From: Jeotgalibacillus campisalis | GTDB lineage: Bacteria > Bacillota > Bacilli > Bacillales > Jeotgalibacillaceae | Length of the DNA: 64,000 bases | Assembly (NCBI RefSeq): GCF_000829515.1 | Contig: NZ_JXRR01000011.1 | Location: 1 to 64,000 of the forward strand | Direction of reading: 5' to 3' | Part shown: piece after piece, positions 7,586 to 15,499 of the stretch | How positions within the stretch are numbered: position 1 is the first letter of the stretch | Layout: each line of letters starts with the position of its first letter | Made by a program: the position numbers and the translations under genes | Notes under the pieces: model-generated | The model's database searches: none | Told to the model about the DNA's origin: nothing | The model's input: only the letters and a program-made list of their open reading frames with translations

Positions 7586-9853
7586 TTAGCTTGAACAGCT
7601 TTCACAGTCCTCGATTGAATCCGTATCTGAAGTGGAACGCACGTAATAGGTTGTTTTTAAACCAGCGTTAAAAGCATGAAGATGCAGATCCAGTAGCTCT
7701 TTGGCTTTAATGTCATTTCGAACGTACAAGTTAAACGATACAGCCTGATCAATATGCCGCTGGCGCTTCGCATTCTGCTTGATGCTCCAGTGCTGATCGA
7801 TCAAATAAACAGATTGATAGTACCAGGTAGTGTCTGGTCCAAGGTCAGGAGCTGTTACAGGAATCCGGTAATCCTTTTTCTCCTCGGAATAGTGCTTTCT
7901 GAAAATAGGATCAATACTTGCTGTTGATCCTGCAATAATCGATGTAGAGGAATTAGGTGCAACCGCCATGAGATAGGCGTTCCGTATGCCTGAAGTACTT
8001 ATAGTGTCTTTAAGCTTTGTCCACCGTTCTGTTGTGTACGACCGTTTTTCAAAGTAAGCGCCCGTCTGCCAATCTGATCCTTTAAAGACAGGATAAGCTC
8101 CTTTTTCCTGAGCAATTTCCATACTTGCTTTTACTGTGAAGTAGGCAATGTCTTCATATAAATCCTCGCAATACGTTACAGCTTCTTCACTTTCCCACCG
8201 GATGCCTTTGCGAGCCAGAAGATGATGCCAGCCAAATGTGCCAAGTCCAATGCTTCGGTATTTGTGATTCGTCATGCGCGCTTGTAGGACGGGCAGGGTA
8301 TTTTGATCAATAACGTTATCAAGCATGCGGACCTGAATAGGAATTAACCGTTCAAGAACATCCGCTAAAACGGTTCGGGCAAGTGAGATAGAAGATAAAT
8401 TACAGACAACAAAGTCACCCGGTTTTTTTACGGTGATAATGGATCCGTCTTTTACAAACTCTTCTGTGACGGTTGTTGCACTCATATTTTGCATGATCTC
8501 TGTACACAGATTACTGCAGTAAATCATTCCCTCATGCGGGTTGGGATTCATGCGATTGACCGTGTCCCGGTAAAACATATAAGGTGTACCGGTTTCAAGC
8601 TGTGAGATCATAATGGATTTCATAATATCAATAGCCGGAACCGTTCGCCTTAAAAGAAGGGGATTTTTAGTACACTCCCTGTATTTTTCCCGGAAGCTTC
8701 CAGCACCTTTTTTCTCATCCCAGAAGTCCTCAAGCGCAAATCCCATCACTTTCTTTACTTCATGAGGATCAAATAGATGCCAGTCCTCGCGGCTTTCGAC
8801 TGCTTCCATAAATAAATCGGGAATGCACACGCCTGTAAATAAATCATGCGTCCGCAAACGTTCATCCCCATTGTTTAAACGCGCATCTAAAAATGAAAAA
8901 ATATCTTTATGCCATACGTCCAGGTAAACAGCAACTGCTCCCTTGCGCTGTCCTAATTGATCCACGCTGACAGCCGTGTTATTTAGCTGCTTCATCCACG
9001 GGATCACGCCTGAAGAAGTCCCTTTAAATCCTTTTATATCGCTTCCCCTAGAACGTATTTTACCTAAATAGATACCGAGTCCGCCGCCGTTTTTGCTGAG
9101 TGTGGCAACGTCTGTATTGGAATCATAGATGCTTCTCAAATCGTCTTCTACGGTATCAATAAAGCAGCTCGACAGCTGTCCGTGGCTTTTCCCTGCATTT
9201 GATAAAGTAGGTGTGGCAACTGTCATATATAAGTTCGATAAAGCCCAGTATGCTTCTTTGATCAGCGTTAAACGGTTTTCTTTTGATTCCTCTTTCATAA
9301 GTGTCATGGCAATGATCATAAACCGTTCCTGAGGAAGTTCAACTACTTCATGATCCTGTGACTTTGTTAAATACCTGTCCGCAAGCGTAACTAGGCCGAT
9401 GTATGTAAACAGCAGATCTTTTGATGGGTCAATAAAGGAGCCGATTTCTTTTATTTCTTCCTTGCTGTATTCATGAAGCAGCTTATCTGAGTAAAGGCCT
9501 TTGGCTGTTAATGAAACGATCAAATTATGAAAAGATCCGTACGCATCAGATGCATCATAGCCCCTTGATTTTGCAGCTTGATCATATAACCGATCAAGGT
9601 AAAGACGGGCCGCAATATAGGTCCAGTCCGGTTCTTCTGCAGAGATTTGATCAAGGGAAGCCAGGATCATCAGCCCTGTTGCCTGATGAAGAGAATAATC
9701 AGGCTTGCTCTCAAGCTGCTGCTTTATTTTCTGCGCTGTCTGTTCTCCATTGACTTGAGAAAATTCGTTCGTCTTATCAAGGAAATACTCGACAAGCTGT
9801 GGTGTCTGCCATTGTTGTAATTGGTGGTAATTGATCGTTGTACTTGTTGTCAT
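7586..9853 (-). CDS. nrdA: Class I ribonucleotide reductase, large (catalytic) subunit
   Basis: The frame is open to 9892, but GGAGG at 9861-9865 selects the ATG at 9853 (or 9856), giving about 755 residues. It carries the R1 signatures: the redox cysteine in GQLSSCF, the active-site NLCTEI motif (Asn, Cys, Glu), PNSSTSIIAGSTASIDPIF, and the C-terminal CESCSS cysteine pair that passes electrons from thioredoxin or glutaredoxin. I see no N-terminal ATP-cone, so activity control by dATP at that site is not expected. The nrdE name is possible. Transcription appears controlled by a cobalamin riboswitch 140 nt upstream, which fits organisms that also own a B12-dependent class II enzyme elsewhere. 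Confidence 0.93.
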   Translation of the reverse strand: MTTSTTINYHQLQQWQTPQLVEYFLDKTNEFSQVNGEQTAQKIKQQLESKPDYSLHQATGLMILASLDQISAEEPDWTYIAARLYLDRLYDQAAKSRGYDASDAYGSFHNLIVSLTAKGLYSDKLLHEYSKEEIKEIGSFIDPSKDLLFTYIGLVTLADRYLTKSQDHEVVELPQERFMIIAMTLMKEESKENRLTLIKEAYWALSNLYMTVATPTLSNAGKSHGQLSSCFIDTVEDDLRSIYDSNTDVATLSKNGGGLGIYLGKIRSRGSDIKGFKGTSSGVIPWMKQLNNTAVSVDQLGQRKGAVAVYLDVWHKDIFSFLDARLNNGDERLRTHDLFTGVCIPDLFMEAVESREDWHLFDPHEVKKVMGFALEDFWDEKKGAGSFREKYRECTKNPLLLRRTVPAIDIMKSIMISQLETGTPYMFYRDTVNRMNPNPHEGMIYCSNLCTEIMQNMSATTVTEEFVKDGSIITVKKPGDFVVCNLSSISLARTVLADVLERLIPIQVRMLDNVIDQNTLPVLQARMTNHKYRSIGLGTFGWHHLLARKGIRWESEEAVTYCEDLYEDIAYFTVKASMEIAQEKGAYPVFKGSDWQTGAYFEKRSYTTERWTKLKDTISTSGIRNAYLMAVAPNSSTSIIAGSTASIDPIFRKHYSEEKKDYRIPVTAPDLGPDTTWYYQSVYLIDQHWSIKQNAKRQRHIDQAVSFNLYVRNDIKAKELLDLHLHAFNAGLKTTYYVRSTSDTDSIEDCESCSS

Positions 9854-9880
9854 CATGCATCCTCCGTCCATTTTAACCAT

Positions 9881-9973
9881 AAAAAAAACCACTCATGGGA
9901 GCGGAGGCAGGATGTGAATATAAAAGGGCACAAATACCCTGTCATAGTTCCTCATCCTACCTCCTCAACTCCC
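9881..9973 (-). terminator. Candidate riboswitch-controlled terminator hairpin in the nrdAB leader
   Basis: On the minus strand GGGAGTTGAGGAGGTAGGATG pairs with CATCCTGCCTCCGCTCCC (arms 9953-9973 and 9897-9914), closing a loop that contains a smaller AGGG/CCCT hairpin. A run of eight Ts follows at 9888-9881, but eight bases (ATGAGTGG) separate it from the stem, more than in a canonical terminator. The hairpin lies between the riboswitch and the ribosome site, so it is the likely expression platform. Confidence 0.55.
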
Positions 9974-9992
9974 GAAGAAGATAGCACGTTAC

Positions 9993-10150
9993 TGAATAGA
10001 CAGGTCTCCTGACTCATGCTTCAAACAGTTTCTGATCCTTCCCGTAACATCAGTCACAGTGGTTTATCAGGCACTTTCAGCACTTACAGTTGCGGGGACA
10101 GTTCTGGTTTTACACCAGATTCCCTTTTAAGCCGTTTCGGCATCTATTCA
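9993..10150 (-). promoter_or_regulatory. Cobalamin (B12) riboswitch
   Basis: Reading the minus strand, the hallmarks of the AdoCbl-type aptamer occur in order: GGGAATCTGGTG, AAACCAGAACTGTCCCCGCAACTGTA, a core with GATAAACCACTG (the B12-box region), GTTACGGGAAGG, and GAAGCATGAGTCAGGAGACC. The closing helix P1 is visible as TGAATAGA (10150-10143) with TCTATTCA (10000-9993). In this family ligand binding shuts off the downstream gene. Here that gene is the B12-independent class I ribonucleotide reductase, so B12 sufficiency should repress it. Confidence 0.93.
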
Positions 10151-10330
10151 TATGGAATGTACTATATATAGTGTTCGATTTAGAAATAAATACTAAATAT
10201 AGGGATTAGTATAAATCATTTCTTCGTTTCTGACAATCTAAAATCTGTTTTAATTCAGGGGAAATAATTGCTTTATCGACAAATATCAGCAACCCCTAGG
10301 GGAAATAAAAAATTTATTATGAAGAAATTA

Positions 10331-10395
10331 TTGACCAAATGCAAAATGGAGCATAGACTATAATCAAACAATCAAACAATCAAACGAATGTTTGA
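10331..10395 (+). promoter_or_regulatory. cadC-cadA promoter and CadC-type operator
   Basis: TATAAT at 10359-10364 is the likely -10; TTGACC at 10331 is either a badly spaced -35 (22 bp) or pairs with the weaker TAGACT at 10354 (17 bp). Downstream, TCAAAC-GAAT-GTTTGA (10380-10395) is a perfect 6-4-6 inverted repeat that matches the known cad operator style. AATCAAAC is repeated three times in tandem (10362-10385), the last copy being part of the operator. The placement over the transcription start suits ArsR-type repression released by metal. Confidence 0.65.
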
Positions 10396-10412
10396 ATGAG
10401 GTGAGTGAAGAA

Positions 10413-10778
10413 GTGAAAGAATTTAATAAAAACACACAGGATACATGCGAAATATTTTTATATGATGAAAAGAAAGTGGAGGAAATTAAGCCAAGAGTCA
10501 GGGAAGTAGAAGGGGTGGAGCTTTTATTCAAGGCACTTTCGGATGCCACACGTTTAAAGATTGCTTATGCTCTGACTTTAGAAGAGGAGCTTTGTGTATG
10601 TGATGCAGCAGCAATTATCGGCTCCACTACTGCAACGGCTTCGCATCACTTGCGCCTGCTTCGTAATATGGGATTAGCAAAGCACCGCAAAAAAGGAAAA
10701 ATGGTCTTTTATTCACTTGCAGATGAGCACGTTCATCAGCTGGTTTCCATTGCTTTAATTCATTCACAGGAGGAGTGA
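10413..10778 (+). CDS. cadC: Metal-sensing ArsR family repressor, CadC-like
   Basis: The GTG at 10413 has GAGGTG 8 nt upstream and is the most credible start (121 residues); TTG at 10392 is possible but lies inside the operator. The N-terminal DTCEIF motif (Cys12) and ELCVCD (Cys61 and Cys63) are the thiolate ligands of the Cd/Pb/Zn-sensing site in CadC. The winged helix follows (IIGSTTATASHHLRLLRNMGLAKHRKKGKMVFYSL), and DEHVHQLVSIALIH carries the His/Asp residues of the second, C-terminal zinc site. It represses its own operon and is released by Cd, Pb or Zn. The cadA gene begins 6 nt downstream. Confidence 0.92.
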   Translation: MKEFNKNTQDTCEIFLYDEKKVEEIKPRVREVEGVELLFKALSDATRLKIAYALTLEEELCVCDAAAIIGSTTATASHHLRLLRNMGLAKHRKKGKMVFYSLADEHVHQLVSIALIHSQEE

Positions 10779-10784
10779 GAAGAC

Positions 10785-12863
10785 ATGCGGCAGCACTATC
10801 GACTAGAGGGATTAAGCTGCGCAAATTGTGCTGCAAAATTTGAAAGAAATTTACGAGAGCTTCCGTCCGTCGAGGATGTCCAGCTTAATTTTGGTGCATC
10901 AAAACTTATGGTTGAAGGAGAAGCAAGTGTCAAGGAGATAGAGCGGGCCGGGGCTTTTGATGACATAAAGATAAGGTTTGAACATGAAAAAGCAGCAGCT
11001 CCTGTCCCGTTTTGGAGGAATAAAGAAGTTCAGTCTATGGCGTATTCACTGCCTTTTTTAATTGGCGGCTGGATCGTTTTTCTTCAAAGCGGTGAAGAAA
11101 GCTACTGGGCTGTTTTATTATTTGCGCTGTCAATTGCAATAGGCGGGTGGCGTTTACTGCTTACAGGGTTAACGAATTTGTTTCGTTTTGAGTTTGATAT
11201 GAAAACTCTGATGACCATTGCGATTATCGGCGCAGCAGTAATTGGTGAATGGGGAGAGGGAGCCGTTGTGGTTTTCCTGTTTGCCGTCAGTGAGGTTCTT
11301 GAACGATTTTCAATGGATAAAGCAAGAAATTCCATTCGTTCCTTAATGGACATTGCTCCACAGCAGGCAGCCGTTTTACGCAACGGGAAAGAACGGATGG
11401 TTCCGGTCGAAGAAGCAGAAATTGGGGAAATTATCGTGATTCGCCCCGGACAAAAAATCCCGCTCGATGGCACGGTTGAAAACGGTTCTTCGTTTGTAAA
11501 TCAATCAGCGATCACAGGAGAATCCGTCGCCGTACAAAAGGCAGTGGGTGATGAAGTTTTTGCCGGCACACTTAACGAAGAAGGTGCGCTGAAGGTCCGG
11601 ATCACAAAATGGGCAGAAGACACGACGCTTGCGAAAATTATTCATTTGGTTGAAGAAGCGCAAGCAGAAAAAGCACCGTCCCAGGCTTTTGTTGACCGTT
11701 TTGCCAAGTACTATACGCCAGCCATTATGATCATTGCTTTATTGGTTGCTGTTTTGCCGCCTTTAGCAGCAGGCGGAGTATGGTCTGAATGGATTTACAG
11801 AGGACTCGCTGTTCTTGTCGTTGGCTGTCCATGTGCACTCGTTATTTCCACCCCGGTAGCCATCGTAACGGCGATTGGTCATGCTGCAAAAAGAGGCGTG
11901 CTGATAAAAGGCGGTGTTCACCTAGAAACAGCTGGGAAAATTACCACGGTTGCGTTTGATAAAACCGGAACACTGACAAAAGGAACGCCAGAAGTTACAG
12001 AGGTTAAGACATTTTCTTATATGGATTCATCTACGCTTCTTTCGTACGCAGCAGCAATCGAACGCTATTCCCAGCATCCACTTGGCCGTGCGATCGTGGA
12101 AGCAGCAAAAGACCTTCCTTCAATCGACGCAGAACAATTTGAGTCCATCACTGGAAAAGGTGTTCAGGCAGTGGTTAACAAAGAGCTTTATTGGATCGGC
12201 CGGGCAGATGAAAGAATGAGTATAACAAAAGAAATGAACGAAACCATTGATGAATTCAGAAAAAATGGATCGACTGTTATGCTAATGGGACAGGGAGAGC
12301 AGATTTTAGGTGCTATTGCGGCTAAAGATACGATTCGCGAAGAAAGCAAGTCGATTGTTCAAAAGCTATACGAGGCAGGCGTGAAGAAAACGGTCATGCT
12401 GACAGGTGATCACGCGCTCTCTGCTTCATCAATAGGGAAAGCAGTTGGGATACAGCATATTGAAGCCGAACTCATGCCTCAGCAAAAGCTTGAAATCATA
12501 AGAAAAATCCAACAGGAAGATGGAAAAGTGGCGATGATTGGAGATGGGATTAACGATGCACCTGCTCTTGCAATGGCTGATGTAGGCATTGCAATGGGTG
12601 GCGCGGGAACAGATGCAGCACTTGAAACAGCTGATATTGCGCTCATGGCCGATGATCTTCATCAATTGCCTGAAACCATTAGTTTAAGCAAAAAGACGCT
12701 GAAAATTATTAAGCAGAATATTGCCTTTGCTCTCGGGCTGAAAGTACTGGCGCTGCTGCTTATTATTCCTGGCTGGCTGACCCTGTGGATGGCTATTTTT
12801 GCAGACATGGGTGCTACACTAATTGTCGTGTTGAACTCATTGCGCTTAATGAAAGGTAAATAA
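10785..12863 (+). CDS. cadA: Cd/Zn/Pb-exporting P1B-type ATPase
   Basis: This 692-residue P-type ATPase pumps soft divalent metals out of the cell. It has one N-terminal heavy-metal domain (Cys12 and Cys15 in GLSCANCAAKFE), the phosphatase TGES motif (ITGES), the transmembrane metal-binding CPC motif (Cys348-Pro-Cys350), the phosphorylation site DKTGTLT (Asp392), an HP motif (SQHPLGRA) and the GDGINDAPAL hinge. The length is typical for CadA with a single metal-binding domain. CPC plus the adjacent CadC repressor indicates Cd/Zn/Pb rather than copper specificity. It forms one operon with cadC and ends at a strong terminator. Confidence 0.93.
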   Translation: MRQHYRLEGLSCANCAAKFERNLRELPSVEDVQLNFGASKLMVEGEASVKEIERAGAFDDIKIRFEHEKAAAPVPFWRNKEVQSMAYSLPFLIGGWIVFLQSGEESYWAVLLFALSIAIGGWRLLLTGLTNLFRFEFDMKTLMTIAIIGAAVIGEWGEGAVVVFLFAVSEVLERFSMDKARNSIRSLMDIAPQQAAVLRNGKERMVPVEEAEIGEIIVIRPGQKIPLDGTVENGSSFVNQSAITGESVAVQKAVGDEVFAGTLNEEGALKVRITKWAEDTTLAKIIHLVEEAQAEKAPSQAFVDRFAKYYTPAIMIIALLVAVLPPLAAGGVWSEWIYRGLAVLVVGCPCALVISTPVAIVTAIGHAAKRGVLIKGGVHLETAGKITTVAFDKTGTLTKGTPEVTEVKTFSYMDSSTLLSYAAAIERYSQHPLGRAIVEAAKDLPSIDAEQFESITGKGVQAVVNKELYWIGRADERMSITKEMNETIDEFRKNGSTVMLMGQGEQILGAIAAKDTIREESKSIVQKLYEAGVKKTVMLTGDHALSASSIGKAVGIQHIEAELMPQQKLEIIRKIQQEDGKVAMIGDGINDAPALAMADVGIAMGGAGTDAALETADIALMADDLHQLPETISLSKKTLKIIKQNIAFALGLKVLALLLIIPGWLTLWMAIFADMGATLIVVLNSLRLMKGK

Positions 12864-12871
12864 TGTGAAGT

Positions 12872-12911
12872 GGCGGGAAAGGATACGGACGATATCCTTT
12901 CCCGCCTTTTT
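12872..12911 (+). terminator. Intrinsic terminator of the cad operon
   Basis: A perfect 14-bp stem (GGCGGGAAAGGATA / TATCCTTTCCCGCC) with a short loop is followed by TTTTT. Confidence 0.92.
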
Positions 12912-12949
12912 GCATTGGAGTAAAAGTAAACTAGGCATCCAGTACCCTA

Positions 12950-13141
12950 TTAAAAGAAAATGGCTGTGATGAAGATGCCTGCTAGGATCAAAACAATGAG
13001 AAGCCCGGTGCCTTTCCAGCCCAGGCTTCCTGCTAAATCTGCAAGACCTGAACCATGAATGCTGCTTGAAGGATTTCTTTTTAATTCTTCCTGCCGCATT
13101 CTTTCTCTTCTTCTTTCAGGTGTTTCTTTTTCATTCTGCAT
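12950..13141 (-). CDS. DUF6366 small membrane protein
   Basis: The 63-residue product has a charged N-terminus (KETPERRRERMRQEELKRNP), a Gly-rich LADLAGSLGWKGTG motif and a C-terminal membrane helix (about 45-62). This layout matches the DUF6366 family of Bacillaceae, recognised from memory. GAGGTC lies 6 nt upstream of the ATG. Function is unknown. It is convergent with the cad operon and divergent from the app operon. Confidence 0.65.
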   Translation of the reverse strand: MQNEKETPERRRERMRQEELKRNPSSSIHGSGLADLAGSLGWKGTGLLIVLILAGIFITAIFF

Positions 13142-13396
13142 TTCTAGACCTCATTTTCTAAAGATATGATTTTATCAGATGGATGACTTTTTAATAGTCA
13201 TATTCAGACTTCATTCTCTGGATAAGAACATATTCCGCAAGTGAAAGAAGCTTTCAACTTGCAATGCGTTTCTCTTAATCTAGTATGCATTTGCGAAAAA
13301 AAGGCGGAAAAAGTTTACATCTATTTTTAAAATAATTTAATAATAAACTGATACCGCAGGCGTTTAGGAAGGGTTATAAAAAATATTAGGTTGCTA

Positions 13397-13424
13397 TTGA
13401 AATAATTTTATGACATCGTATAAT
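13397..13424 (+). promoter_or_regulatory. Sigma-A-like promoter of the app operon; rest of the 13142-13485 gap empty
   Basis: TTGAAA (13397-13402) and TATAAT (13419-13424) are separated by 16 bp, leaving a leader of about 55 nt before GGAGGAGG and the appD start. The remainder of the 344-base gap is AT-rich; I see no other gene or site in it. Confidence 0.6.
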
Positions 13425-13485
13425 TAAGATTATAAAAAATTCAGAAAATAAAGTATATTGAAAAAACATTTGGAGGAGGAGAGGG

Positions 13486-14505
13486 ATGAGGAAAGAACCT
13501 GTACTTCAAGTTGAAGACCTCCGTGTTTCATTTTTTACGGATGAGGGGGAAATACCGGCAGTAGATGGCATAGACTTCTATGTAAGAGAAGGCGAGGTGC
13601 TGGGAATTGTTGGAGAATCCGGCTGCGGGAAAAGTGTAACGTCGCTTTCTGTTATGGGCTTAATCCCAAAACCACCAGGTAAAATTACCGGAGGACAAAT
13701 CAAGCTTAACGGAGAGGAACTGACAACCGCAACCGAAAAAAGAATGCGAACCATTCGGGGAAATGAAGTGGCAATGATCTTCCAGGAACCGATGACATCG
13801 TTAAATCCTCTATTTACCATAGGGAATCAATTGATGGATGCGACTTTAATACATAAAAAAGGAAATAAGAAACAAGCAAAACAAAGAGCGGTGGAAATGT
13901 TAAAACTCGTTGGACTGCCAAGAGCAGAAGAACTGATGAATGATTATCCGCACCAGCTGTCAGGCGGAATGAGACAGCGGGTTATGATCGCAATGGCACT
14001 CGTCTGTGAGCCGAAGCTTTTAATTGCGGATGAACCGACAACGGCTCTTGATGTGACGATTCAGGCGCAAATTCTGAAATTGATGAAAAACATCAATGCA
14101 GAGCTAAATACGGCCATTATGCTCATTACCCATGACCTTGGGGTAGTGGCAGAAACGTGTGAACGGGTTGTAGTCATGTATGCCGGGAAAATTGTGGAGA
14201 ACGGTTTAGCTGTGGATATTTTTAAAGACCCTCAGCATCCCTATACAAAAGGGCTGATTCAATCTGTTCCAGATATGCGCTATAAAAAGCAGCGGCTCTA
14301 CTCGATCCCCGGCAATGTGCCGCGGCCGGGATCCATTAAAAAAGGATGCCGCTTTGCCGCAAGATGTGATTTTGCTTTTGAAAGATGTATGCAGGAAGAC
14401 CCTCCTCTTTACGACACGGGCGAAGGGCGATCTACAAGATGCTTCTTATTCGACCACAAGGAGGCAAAAGAAGATGACAACCAGAGAACCACTGTTACAA
14501 GTTGA
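13486..14505 (+). CDS. appD: Oligopeptide ABC transporter ATP-binding protein AppD-like
   Basis: The 339-residue ATPase of a peptide importer has Walker A GESGCGKS (43-50), signature LSGGMRQR (from about 158), Walker [13 protein letters not shown] and the switch His in ITHDLG. The C-terminal oligopeptide/dipeptide extension with clustered cysteines ([14 protein letters not shown]) is typical of OppD/DppD/AppD and can bind an iron-sulfur cluster in some members. It is first in a five-gene operon whose order (two ATPases, binding protein, two permeases) equals B. subtilis appDFABC. It overlaps appF by 32 nt, indicating translational coupling. Confidence 0.9.
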   Translation: MRKEPVLQVEDLRVSFFTDEGEIPAVDGIDFYVREGEVLGIVGESGCGKSVTSLSVMGLIPKPPGKITGGQIKLNGEELTTATEKRMRTIRGNEVAMIFQEPMTSLNPLFTIGNQLMDATLIHKKGNKKQAKQRAVEMLKLVGLPRAEELMNDYPHQLSGGMRQRVMIAMALVCEPKLLIADEPTTALDVTIQAQILKLMKNINAELNTAIMLITHDLGVVAETCERVVVMYAGKIVENGLAVDIFKDPQHPYTKGLIQSVPDMRYKKQRLYSIPGNVPRPGSIKKGCRFAARCDFAFERCMQEDPPLYDTGEGRSTRCFLFDHKEAKEDDNQRTTVTS

Positions 14506-15499
14506 AAACTTAAAAAAGCATTTTCCCGTCAGGGGTGGAGTGCTTGGCAGAACAATTGGAACCGTAAAAGCAGTGGAAGATGTTTCTTTCACGGTACATA
14601 AAGGTGAAACATTAGGCATCGTCGGAGAGTCCGGCTGCGGCAAATCAACTACCGGGCGCATGCTGCTAAGACTTATTGAGCCGACAGAAGGAAAAGTGTT
14701 TTTTGAAGGAAAAGAAGTAACCAAGTTGTCAAATAATGAACTGAGAAAAATGAGAAGAGATATGCAAATGGTATTTCAAGATCCTTTTGCCTCACTGAAT
14801 CCCAGACATACCGTTGAGAAAATATTAGAAGAACCTTTAAAAGTTCATGGAATCGGCACCCCGGCTGAAAGAAAAAAAAGAGTGAAAGAACTTTTAGAGA
14901 CAGTGGGATTAAGCAGTTATCATGCAAAAAGATATCCCCATCAATTTAGCGGAGGGCAGCGGCAGCGAATCGGCATCGCCAGAGCGCTGATGACCAAACC
15001 AAAACTTATTATTGCCGACGAACCTGTTTCTGCACTTGACGTTTCCATTCAATCGCAGGTGCTGAATCTGATGCAAGATCTTCAAAAAGATTTTGGATTA
15101 ACCTACATCGTAATTGCCCATGACCTTGGAGTTGTACGGCATATCAGCGATCGTGTAGGTGTCATGTATTTAGGCAAAATGGCTGAAATTACGTCCAGCG
15201 AAAAACTGTATGACCATCCGCTGCATCCGTATACGCAGGCGCTTTTATCTGCCGTTCCGATACCCGATCCTTTATATGAAAAAAATTCAGTTGTTTTAGA
15301 GGGAGATATTCCAAGCCCAGCTGATCCACCATCAGGCTGCACGTTTCACACAAGGTGCCCATTCAAAATGGATATGTGTGAAAAGCTTGTCCCGCAGCTT
15401 CAAGAACATGAAGAAGGACATTACGTTGCCTGTCACCTTTACTCAAAAGGAAAGCAGTCAGCGAGTCAAAATAAAGAAATGGTTGGAGGGGTAGTATGA
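14474..15499 (+). CDS. appF: Oligopeptide ABC transporter ATP-binding protein AppF-like
   Basis: The open frame extends upstream to 14315, but the ATG at 14474 has GGAGG 9 nt before it and starts the conserved domain ([22 protein letters not shown]). The resulting 341 residues contain Walker [10 protein letters not shown] (about 51-59), signature [15 protein letters not shown], Walker [13 protein letters not shown] and switch AHDLGVV, plus the C-terminal [14 protein letters not shown] motif. It pairs with AppD as the second nucleotide-binding subunit. The stop codon overlaps the appA start (ATGA). Confidence 0.9.
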   Translation: MTTREPLLQVENLKKHFPVRGGVLGRTIGTVKAVEDVSFTVHKGETLGIVGESGCGKSTTGRMLLRLIEPTEGKVFFEGKEVTKLSNNELRKMRRDMQMVFQDPFASLNPRHTVEKILEEPLKVHGIGTPAERKKRVKELLETVGLSSYHAKRYPHQFSGGQRQRIGIARALMTKPKLIIADEPVSALDVSIQSQVLNLMQDLQKDFGLTYIVIAHDLGVVRHISDRVGVMYLGKMAEITSSEKLYDHPLHPYTQALLSAVPIPDPLYEKNSVVLEGDIPSPADPPSGCTFHTRCPFKMDMCEKLVPQLQEHEEGHYVACHLYSKGKQSASQNKEMVGGVV

